DNA from: Mageeibacillus sp. UBA5436
Lineage (GTDB): Bacteria > Bacillota > Clostridia > Saccharofermentanales > DTU023
Direction: 5' to 3'
NCBI GenBank assembly: GCA_002427545.1
Contig: DIRM01000024.1
Span: forward strand, 1 to 21,953
Length of the DNA stretch: 21,953 bases
In this document: piece after piece, positions 15,500-21,953 of the stretch
Position numbering within the stretch: position 1 is the first letter of the stretch
Layout: each line of letters starts with the position of its first letter
Translations under genes and position numbers: made by a program
Notes under the pieces: generated by a model
Told to the model about the DNA's origin: nothing
The model's database searches: none
What the model saw: only the letters and a program-made list of their open reading frames with translations

Positions 15500-17023
15500 T
15501 TATTTTAAACTTTTTCTAAATATTCGATTTAGCGGCTTTAATATAATGTCTTTTTCATAAGGGTTCAGACTAAAATGCCAAATAGATATTACATAAATGA
15601 GAACATAGAGAACACCAAAAATGAGGAGCATGGAAATTCGATTTAGATTAACAAATCTGACCATCAATATTCCACTAATAGCTGGTGCAATCAAACCTGG
15701 AATAAATTTAATAATTTGTTTCCAAAAATAACTCATATCTAGACCTACATTGAAATGGTTATACAAATTCATAATTAAACCATTCCCTAACAAAAGCGAA
15801 ATCGCCGTTCCTGCAGCTGCACCTACAGGCCCATATTTTCGTGTTAGCGGTATGCTAAGAAATAAGTTCCCTAATGCCATGAAGATATATAATATTGATC
15901 TAAATTGATGCATATTCTTAGCTCTTTGTATTTCAATACCGATATTTTGTATTAAAGGAATCGTCACTGGCAACAATAATAGTAAGCCAACGTAATATGA
16001 GTCTTGATATCCTGATCCAGCCCACTTAAGAATAAATGGTTTCCCAAAAAATATATAGCCACTCATAATTAACGCTAAGATTGCAAATTGAATTCTACCA
16101 ATACGCGTAAATAATTGTGTTAGTACTGAATCATCATCATTTTCTGCAATCATTATATGCACTCGCGGAATAAAGACATTAGAAATAGCAGTAGATATTT
16201 GTGAATAATAATTATTTAAAGTTGATGCAACACTGTAAACCGCAACTCCCACTGTTCCTTGAAATCTTCCAATTAAAAATTTATCAACATTCCAGTTAAT
16301 TTGGTCTACAACCATATTAATAAATATATAAAAAGAGAAGACTGACATTTCTTTCATCAATCCAGATTCCATCTTTTTAAAAGAGAATCGCATTTCTAAT
16401 TTATTAAAACAATAAACTGCGTATATTATTTCTATAACAAGATTTAGTATACTCGTGGATATAGCGACTCCCACTGATTCAAAACCAAGAAGTAAAGCTG
16501 GTAACGTAATAAACGGACTTGTCGCTGTTTTGATTAATTGGATAATCTTATGAAAAGTAAACCGTTCATTTGCTGTTATGTAAGAGGTGAAAACAATACT
16601 GGGAAAAGAGAATCCCAAATTTATCACGAGAATATACATTAGATGCTTTGCTTTTATTGATTCAACCGCAGTAAGCTCTTCGCCAAATATGACATTTGTA
16701 TATTGAGCTAATATAAAGCCTGCAATTACTGCTATTAAACCAAGAAGCGAAAAAACTATTAAAAACATGCCATTCAATGTAGCAATTTCATCTTTCTCTT
16801 CGTTTACCCTATAACGTGAAAAATATCTAACATAGGCACTACCAAAACCAAAATTTAAAACACCTAAGTACGATACAACTGATGAAACTAAATTATAAAG
16901 ACCATACTCACTTTGCCCAAGTAAACGCAATAAGATTGGTGTGTAAATTAGTGAAACAAGAAACCCTAATGCAAGATTAATATATGTTAATGTAGCCCCT
17001 GCTTTTCGTTCATTTATTACCAT
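15500..17023 (-). CDS. wzx: Wzx-type oligosaccharide flippase (MATE/MVF superfamily)
   Basis: 507-residue polytopic membrane protein, about 12-14 hydrophobic helices over its whole length. The N-terminus GATLTYINLALGFLVSLIYT and LLGQSEYGLYNLVSSVVSYL is characteristic of PST-family flippases, as is KRYGPVGAA-like RKYGPVGAAAGTAISLLLGN in the second half. It should move the undecaprenyl-diphosphate-linked repeat unit across the cytoplasmic membrane for Wzy. The ATG follows the pyruvyl transferase stop after 8 bases, with AGGA in between, and the iron-sulfur gene starts 10 bases after it, so these three genes form a tight block. Function by family; the glycan specificity is unknown. Confidence 0.92.
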   Translation of the reverse strand: MVINERKAGATLTYINLALGFLVSLIYTPILLRLLGQSEYGLYNLVSSVVSYLGVLNFGFGSAYVRYFSRYRVNEEKDEIATLNGMFLIVFSLLGLIAVIAGFILAQYTNVIFGEELTAVESIKAKHLMYILVINLGFSFPSIVFTSYITANERFTFHKIIQLIKTATSPFITLPALLLGFESVGVAISTSILNLVIEIIYAVYCFNKLEMRFSFKKMESGLMKEMSVFSFYIFINMVVDQINWNVDKFLIGRFQGTVGVAVYSVASTLNNYYSQISTAISNVFIPRVHIMIAENDDDSVLTQLFTRIGRIQFAILALIMSGYIFFGKPFILKWAGSGYQDSYYVGLLLLLPVTIPLIQNIGIEIQRAKNMHQFRSILYIFMALGNLFLSIPLTRKYGPVGAAAGTAISLLLGNGLIMNLYNHFNVGLDMSYFWKQIIKFIPGLIAPAISGILMVRFVNLNRISMLLIFGVLYVLIYVISIWHFSLNPYEKDIILKPLNRIFRKSLK

Positions 17024-17031
17024 TTAGTATC

Positions 17032-18165
17032 CTAATCTATCAGATTGAAACCTTTCTTCAAGAAATTAAAAGACCTTTGTCTTTCCTTTTTAAGTACGTC
17101 ATCTACATGCTCAAAGTCTATTTGAAATATACTCTTATCAAAAGATATATTCTTATATTCTCTATCTTTTAAAGAAAATGTATCAAGAAGCGTCTCAATC
17201 CTCGCATACATTTGTTCTTTTCCACGGCGTTTATAAACGACAAAAGGCCTCTTAAATAATATTGAAAACACAACTCCATGAAAAGAATCTGTTAAGATAA
17301 GAGAAGCATCTTTAATATAATCAATAAACTCTGATGGTCCAGTTTCATAAGTTTCTTTGTCCTTGATGTCTCCAAGATTAATCATTGAATAATTATTTAT
17401 TTTAGCAAATGAGCTATACTCTGTTTGTTGAGTTTCATCTACACCACCAAGAAAATAAGTCACTATATATTCGTTATTAGGCTTATTGGAAGCTTTATTT
17501 GCGATGAGTTTCCATTGATCAGAAGTTAAAAGCATTGTTGGGTCAACCAAAACAGGAGCGTTAATCCCTGTCAATTCTTTTATTAGTCTTGCACCATCTT
17601 CTTCCCGAACTGACAAATATTTAAAATCTGATATCCAGTTTTTATATTTGTCTATACTCTTATCTGGAATTTCAGATACAGAAAAACTAGGAGCATATGC
17701 AATTCGTTTATTTTTATTGGTAAATCGCAAAAAATATATAGGAGAGCATTTTGTATAATCTGGATTCCATACCTGATCACTACCTACAACAAAATAAGAA
17801 AATTCATTTTCAATTATTTTTGCATCAGTATCACTTATTAAACTAAATTCTGTTTCATGAAGATATTTTTCAGAAAATTTACAAAAACAAGCATATCTGT
17901 TCTTTTTGCTCAAGTCGTATGCCTTCGCAAATATGATCTTTTTAAATTTTAAGTACACTACATCCATGATTTTCAATAAAGATTTGGGTACCTCTGATTT
18001 TTTTATATCTATATCAGAATATTTTGACAAATACGATTCATCCACAACGATTGTTTCAACATCAAATCCAAGAGACAACATTGATTGTTCCAGAGCATAA
18101 TTTTGCAGCCTGTTTCCATAGTTGAAATAGCCATTTAATGTAATGATACCTATTTTATTCTTCAA
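17032..18165 (-). CDS. Polysaccharide pyruvyl transferase family protein
   Basis: 377 residues of the CsaB-type pyruvyl transferase family. It begins IGIITLNGYFNYGNRLQNYA, has FVVGSDQVWNPDYTK in the middle, SVREEDGARLIKELTG, and LTDSFHGVVFSILFKRPFVV near the end, all standard landmarks. The enzyme moves pyruvate from phosphoenolpyruvate onto a sugar as a ketal, giving the polymer acid groups. The start is a TTG at 18165: AAGGTG sits 7 bases before it, and the conserved N-terminus begins two codons later, so the next ATG would cut off the fold. Placed directly before wzx, suggesting it acts on the lipid-linked repeat unit in the cytoplasm. Some members have other or unknown activity. Confidence 0.88.
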   Translation of the reverse strand: MKNKIGIITLNGYFNYGNRLQNYALEQSMLSLGFDVETIVVDESYLSKYSDIDIKKSEVPKSLLKIMDVVYLKFKKIIFAKAYDLSKKNRYACFCKFSEKYLHETEFSLISDTDAKIIENEFSYFVVGSDQVWNPDYTKCSPIYFLRFTNKNKRIAYAPSFSVSEIPDKSIDKYKNWISDFKYLSVREEDGARLIKELTGINAPVLVDPTMLLTSDQWKLIANKASNKPNNEYIVTYFLGGVDETQQTEYSSFAKINNYSMINLGDIKDKETYETGPSEFIDYIKDASLILTDSFHGVVFSILFKRPFVVYKRRGKEQMYARIETLLDTFSLKDREYKNISFDKSIFQIDFEHVDDVLKKERQRSFNFLKKGFNLID

Positions 18166-18190
18166 TTATTTTCACCTTCAACAGCTTTTT

Positions 18191-19588
18191 TTAAACTTTA
18201 TTTTTATTATAATTTATATTGCCATTTAAAAGATAAGCACTTGTAATAGTACAACAATAAAAATACATTAGGAGAAAATTTGAATCATATAAGACATTAC
18301 CTGTTAGTCCATATAGCAAGAAGAACATTTGATAACCCATGGAATAATACAATAGGCTAAGCCATGACCTTTTTTTTGAATTTTGAACCTCAATCCTTAA
18401 ACTACTAAGGGTTAATTTCAAAAATGTTAAAATTGGTATTAGTAATGAAATAAACCCAACAATTCCAGTTTCACACAATAGTTGTAAATAAATATTATGT
18501 ACTTCCATTTCTTTTTCAAATAAACCCATTGTTAAAGTGGTTTTTTTAAAATTCCCCCACCCGATACCCATTATTGGGTTTTCTTTAAACAAGCTCCAAG
18601 CATGATGATATAATTTTGTTCTACCGCTTGAAACATCTTTTCCTGCTAAGAGATCCAGAATAGTTTTAATTGTACGTGAAATAACAGGTATTGATCTTAA
18701 CACATCAAATGTCATGATAATAATTATAATCGCAATTATTCCAATAATTATCATATGCAATACACGCTTTGCTAATTTCTCTCCTTTAAAGGGTAAAAAA
18801 TACAACAAAAACAAGCTAATTAATAAAAATAATATATGAGCTCTTTTTCCTGTCATCAACAGTGTTAAAAGTAAAAAGATAGTGAGGGTACTGCTTGTTA
18901 TATATTGTTTCGTTGACCTAATAATTTTTCTGTTACTAACAAGCATAATAATGCCACTTACTATGTGCCCAGCGGTGAAAGCAGGATTCGATGAAAAACC
19001 AGTGTAATATTTTCCTGCACGTGCCCATTCAAATATTTCCAATGCATTATTTTCAGATAATAACATTAAGAAGTGTTCATAAATTGACGGACTTAAAATT
19101 TGTATCCATACAGATAATGCATAAAAAAGCGAAAAAAATATTATAGCTTTATTTGACAACCTAAAACTTGAACTGTTTTTCTCACTAAATATTAATAAAC
19201 TAACACCTAAGAAAAAAGAAAATAAAGAAATTAAGCTATTGATATAATTGCTTGATTCCAATTGTGTCATTGTATGACTAAAGATAATTACCATTAATGC
19301 AAGTAACCAAAGCATGTCTATCTTAATTATTTTAAGGTCATGAAATATAGACCTACTACTTACTCCTATATAAATAATAAAAAGGCTAGTTAACAAAAAA
19401 CTTATAATAAGTAGTGAACTAGAAACTAAGATATGACTAAAATATTGAATAAAAAATGACAGTGTAATAAAAAAAAATATAGAAATATCGTGTAAATCAA
19501 AGTAATTATATTTTGAACACAATAATTTTGTTTTATTATTATCTGATTTTATTTTTTCATTCGTTAAAAACGAATAATTTTCATACAT
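18191..19588 (-). CDS. wzy: Wzy-like polysaccharide polymerase (O-antigen ligase family)
   Basis: 465-residue integral membrane protein with about ten or more helices. Low overall similarity is normal for polymerases, but the O-antigen ligase/polymerase landmark is present in the large outer loop near residues 320-370: DVSSGRTKLYHHAWSLFKEN, then PIMGIGWGNF and EVHNIYLQLLCETGIVG, where the Arg and the VHN-IYLQ stretch are the usual conserved points. It would join repeat units at the outer face after Wzx flips them. AAGGA lies 7 bases before the ATG. The 232-base gap upstream contains a possible promoter and a decayed aminotransferase start. A ligase role is unlikely given the wzx/wzz neighbours. 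Confidence 0.85.
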   Translation of the reverse strand: MYENYSFLTNEKIKSDNNKTKLLCSKYNYFDLHDISIFFFITLSFFIQYFSHILVSSSLLIISFLLTSLFIIYIGVSSRSIFHDLKIIKIDMLWLLALMVIIFSHTMTQLESSNYINSLISLFSFFLGVSLLIFSEKNSSSFRLSNKAIIFFSLFYALSVWIQILSPSIYEHFLMLLSENNALEIFEWARAGKYYTGFSSNPAFTAGHIVSGIIMLVSNRKIIRSTKQYITSSTLTIFLLLTLLMTGKRAHILFLLISLFLLYFLPFKGEKLAKRVLHMIIIGIIAIIIIIMTFDVLRSIPVISRTIKTILDLLAGKDVSSGRTKLYHHAWSLFKENPIMGIGWGNFKKTTLTMGLFEKEMEVHNIYLQLLCETGIVGFISLLIPILTFLKLTLSSLRIEVQNSKKRSWLSLLYYSMGYQMFFLLYGLTGNVLYDSNFLLMYFYCCTITSAYLLNGNINYNKNKV

Positions 19589-19628
19589 GTATAAATCCTT
19601 CTTAAATAAAAAATGAGAATTCCAATCT

Positions 19629-19656
19629 TATATACAACTAGTATACAATTAGACAA
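19629..19656 (-). promoter_or_regulatory. Possible internal promoter before wzy
   Basis: On the minus strand TTGTCT (19651-19656), a 16-base spacer and TATATA (19629-19634) lie about 40 bases before the wzy start, just after the decayed aminotransferase start. It could restore or add expression of the genes from wzy on. Moderate match in AT-rich sequence. Confidence 0.3.
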
Positions 19657-19680
19657 GCATTTTCAAGTTCTATTTTATTT

Positions 19681-19802
19681 ACAATTTGTTTGATAAACTT
19701 CTTCTCCATTTTTTAGTTTTCCACCACACATTGTTGGCAAAGATAGTTAGATTTTATTTTTGAAAGATTCTAATCGGTGTTTTTTGATTAATTTTTGAAC
19801 AT
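19681..19802 (-). pseudogene. Decayed N-terminus of a DegT-type aminotransferase
   Basis: In the gap between wzz and wzy, minus-strand codons from 19779 to 19681 read HRLESFKNKI-stop-LSLP, then TMCGGKLKNGEEVYQTNC. This matches residues 6-38 of the aminotransferase at 12821-14089 (HKIESFKKKIWLSSP, then TMHGEELKYVQEAYNTNW): 19 of 33 positions identical by my count, with a stop in place of the Trp. An ATG at 19802 with AGAGG before it corresponds to the old start and ribosome binding site, but a frameshift separates it from the conserved stretch. Homology ends at 19681. The DNA differs widely from the intact gene, so this is not a recent copy; it is either old or from a diverged relative. Confidence 0.8.
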
Positions 19803-19820
19803 TATTTCCTCTTATACAAT

Positions 19821-21353
19821 CTACAAACATTCTATAGAAACTACACCTAAAATTTCCTTATGCATTTCTGTAGCTAGGTCGATAAAATGACATATTTTAC
19901 TTATTTCTGTATCATGTGTTTTTATTATTAAAATCATTGAACCAACCTCACTCATCTTTCTAAGTTCTATTTCAGTACTTGGAAATAATGAAAATTTAGA
20001 AACAGAAAGAAATTCGTTATCTTTTTCTAGTTCATCAATTAAGGCTGCTGAACGTTCATCTGTTAATTCACCAACTATTCCTATTTTATATGGTTTGGAT
20101 TCGGTTAATTCAGGATTGTCTCTTTTCATTAAAATTTCAACTAGAATTTTCGTATATGAAACTTGATCTGTTAATGACTTTGATACATATTTTTTCCCCT
20201 TTAAATATTTAGTATTTATCCATTTATCAATTTTTGATACAGATTTATCTTCAAAAACATAAATTTGATTTATTACCATTAAGCCAAAATTATTACTCAA
20301 AGCATTTACATCAAAAATATTTTTACTTGACATAATTTTATAAATGTACCAAATAACAATTAAAAATTCTCCTAATAAAAAATCCAAGAATATATTTATG
20401 AGTAATGATGTTTTGCTGATTTCATTTTTCACTTGATGTGAGGGTATAGATTCTTCCTTTATTTCTTTCAGTTCGATTTCTTCCAGATTTTCTCCGAGAA
20501 ATTCTTCTGAAAAAATTGGTTTTGCTTCTTCAATTCTTTCCTGTAATTTAATTTCACATTCATCTATTTCTAAAGATAAATTTATAATTTGCTCATTAAT
20601 TTCTGCTAATTGATCTTGAATTTTTTCGTTTGAATCAACACTACTCACTTCATTAAACAATTCTGTAGTAAAATCATTTGAAAATAAAATGGTATCTTCT
20701 GCTCTAGTTTCAATGTACAGTATAACCGCATCTTTCAAGCTAGGTAGCACATCTTCAGGTGCAGTTAAAACGACATGTATGTTATCGCTCGAACTTATAT
20801 CAGTTTTCATCAAATCTCTAACTTGGTCATAGGGTACAAGACCATTTGTTTGATATTCAATATATTTAAAAAAAGCTTCTGAAAAGAATTGATTATTATA
20901 TTCCACTGTTAATATGCGAAGACTTTCATCTATGTCTTCTTCGTTCATACCCTCTTTTAAATTAATCAATACTTTAATATCAAATTCAAAAAAGAATTGC
21001 TCAGTATCTGCCATTGATAAATATAAGCTATTTGCTGTTTGTTTGTTCAGTTTTTGGTATCTTGCAGTTAAAAATTCTAATCTTGAATTGATTCGTTGGG
21101 CTTCCGAATCATATTTCAAAATATCTTCTTCAACTGTTTTCTCTTCTTTATCAGTTAATTTTCCAACAGTAGGTTTGGGGTTATCAGAAGATTTTTCTGT
21201 AGCAGAAGAATTCGTTCTAATCATCTTAAAAAAAGAAAAACTTCCTAGTAAAATGGCTCCAATTAATCCAAACAAAAAAACATTGCGCCATCGTTTTAAA
21301 ATATAATAAAAAACATCTCGCAGGTTAAACATTTGATCATATGATGACTGCAT
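19821..21353 (-). CDS. Wzz-like chain-length protein with a kinase-like C-terminal domain lacking the ATP site
   Basis: 510 residues. A Wzz-type start, NLRDVFYYILKRWRNVFLF, leads into membrane helix 1 (about 24-43). An acidic, partly coiled-coil region (about 60-300, with dense Glu/Gln near 245-300) should lie outside the membrane, and helix 2 is at about 315-341. Normal Wzz proteins end shortly after helix 2; here about 170 more residues follow. Their last 90 (KIGIVGELTDERSAALIDEL, then MILIIKTHD and LGVVSIE) resemble a CpsD/YwqD-type tyrosine kinase fold, but no Walker A GxxxxGK(S/T), no DxPP-like Walker motif and no tyrosine tail are visible. It probably controls polymer length, perhaps docking a partner through the inactive domain. 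GGAGGAG precedes the ATG at close range. Confidence 0.78.
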   Translation of the reverse strand: MQSSYDQMFNLRDVFYYILKRWRNVFLFGLIGAILLGSFSFFKMIRTNSSATEKSSDNPKPTVGKLTDKEEKTVEEDILKYDSEAQRINSRLEFLTARYQKLNKQTANSLYLSMADTEQFFFEFDIKVLINLKEGMNEEDIDESLRILTVEYNNQFFSEAFFKYIEYQTNGLVPYDQVRDLMKTDISSSDNIHVVLTAPEDVLPSLKDAVILYIETRAEDTILFSNDFTTELFNEVSSVDSNEKIQDQLAEINEQIINLSLEIDECEIKLQERIEEAKPIFSEEFLGENLEEIELKEIKEESIPSHQVKNEISKTSLLINIFLDFLLGEFLIVIWYIYKIMSSKNIFDVNALSNNFGLMVINQIYVFEDKSVSKIDKWINTKYLKGKKYVSKSLTDQVSYTKILVEILMKRDNPELTESKPYKIGIVGELTDERSAALIDELEKDNEFLSVSKFSLFPSTEIELRKMSEVGSMILIIKTHDTEISKICHFIDLATEMHKEILGVVSIECL

Positions 21354-21465
21354 TTCTCCTCCTACGCCGACAAAAAGTAGAATTATTTCACTATTTAAAA
21401 TAAATTTTCAATTATTAGAAAATTAAAACAACAACACTTAAATTCATAATTGATTAACAGAATTA

Positions 21466-21953
21466 TTATAGTATTTTTTTAATGCTTTGAATAATATAAT
21501 CAACTTCTTCATCTTTTAAAGTGCTGTATAATGGTAAAGTGACTAAATGCTTATAATAATTATAAGCATTTTGATAGTTTTCGATAGAAAAACCTTTATC
21601 TTTATACGCAGTAAGCATTGGCAAAGGCTTATAATGGACATTACAAACAACACCCGCTTCTTGCATTTTTTCTATAAATAGATTTCTTTCTATTTCATTA
21701 TAATTATCAATTCGTAATAAATATAAATGGCCTGAAGAAAATTGATTGCCTGGGTAATGATTTAATGAACTAACCGGTAAATTATTAAAACCGTCATTAT
21801 ATTTTTTTATAATTTCATGCCTTCTTTGCAGCATTTGAGAATATCTTTTTAATTGAGAATTACCTAAAGCAGCTGCCATATCTGTCATATTATATTTATA
21901 TAAAGGTGCTACAATATCATATTCCCATGAAGCACCCTTTGTTTTACTATAAG
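21466..21953 (-). CDS. DegT/DnrJ/EryC1 aminotransferase, C-terminal part (cut by window edge)
   Basis: The frame is open to the right end of the window, so only the last 162 residues are visible and the real start lies outside; the internal ATG at 21888 is not the start. LYKYNMTDMAAALGNSQLKR is the standard post-lysine motif of sugar aminotransferases, and NVHYKPLPMLTAY with NYYKHLVTLPLYSTL is the usual C-terminal end. The Schiff-base Lys is outside the window. It is the third aminotransferase of the operon and would make another amino nucleotide sugar in the cytoplasm. A 112-base gap with no clear promoter separates it from the wzz-like gene. Substrate cannot be told. Confidence 0.9.
   Translation of the reverse strand, partial: YSKTKGASWEYDIVAPLYKYNMTDMAAALGNSQLKRYSQMLQRRHEIIKKYNDGFNNLPVSSLNHYPGNQFSSGHLYLLRIDNYNEIERNLFIEKMQEAGVVCNVHYKPLPMLTAYKDKGFSIENYQNAYNYYKHLVTLPLYSTLKDEEVDYIIQSIKKIL

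Noticed and set aside
21403..21424. AATTTTC / GAAAATT inverted repeat upstream of the wzz-like gene as an attenuator
   Set aside because: One GC pair in a 7-bp stem with an 8-base loop; not stable enough to claim.
1..21953. Insertion sequences, tRNA or rRNA genes, CRISPR arrays
   Set aside because: No transposase-like frame, cloverleaf sequence, rRNA segment or spaced repeat array was seen on either strand.

Overview
This is an AT-rich (roughly 30% G+C by eye) bacterial window with strong AGGAGG-type ribosome binding sites and sigma-A-like promoters. It looks like a low-GC Firmicute, probably Lactobacillales or a neighbour; the exact taxon cannot be read from the sequence. All recognisable genes build or decorate cell-surface polysaccharide, so this is the distal part of a Wzx/Wzy-type capsule or exopolysaccharide locus with a phosphocholine (lic) module at its end.

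Left part (1-5231), lic module. licD (phosphocholine transferase family) is on the minus strand. Divergent from it is a tight plus-strand operon of three overlapping genes: a winged-helix / LicC-like nucleotidyltransferase / LicA-like choline kinase fusion, a second LicC-like nucleotidyltransferase that ends in a stub of a kinase N-lobe, and a LicB-like choline permease. The region between licD and the operon holds a promoter for each direction. A near-perfect 24-bp palindrome covers the -35 box of the operon promoter.

Right part (5287-21953), capsule operon. All genes are on the minus strand, so transcription runs from high to low coordinates: an aminotransferase cut by the window edge, a Wzz-like chain-length protein whose C-terminal domain looks like a tyrosine kinase without its ATP site, a Wzy-like polymerase, a polysaccharide pyruvyl transferase, a Wzx flippase, an iron-sulfur F420-dehydrogenase-like protein, a PglE-like aminotransferase, an SDR epimerase, a FemAB/GNAT-like transferase, a PglC-like phosphoglycosyl transferase fused in frame to a second aminotransferase-like protein, an ATP-grasp ligase, a Stealth sugar-phosphate transferase and a GT2 glycosyltransferase. 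This operon converges on the lic operon at about 5230-5290.

Inferred pathway: the PglC-like enzyme puts a first, probably amino-deoxy, sugar phosphate on undecaprenyl phosphate. The aminotransferases and epimerase make the nucleotide sugars, GT2 and Stealth extend the unit, and the ATP-grasp and FemAB-like proteins may add an amino acid or acyl group to an amino sugar. Pyruvyl transferase adds ketals, Wzx flips, Wzy polymerises, Wzz sets the length, and LicA/B/C/D add phosphocholine to a surface glycan. The 4,6-dehydratase needed for the amino sugar, the usual tyrosine kinase/phosphatase and the main promoter are not in the window and may lie beyond its right end.

Signs of rearrangement: a decayed aminotransferase start between wzz and wzy (19681-19802), an in-frame gene fusion that keeps the internal ribosome binding site of its second half (10014-10026), and the duplicated, partly degraded licC/licA genes.
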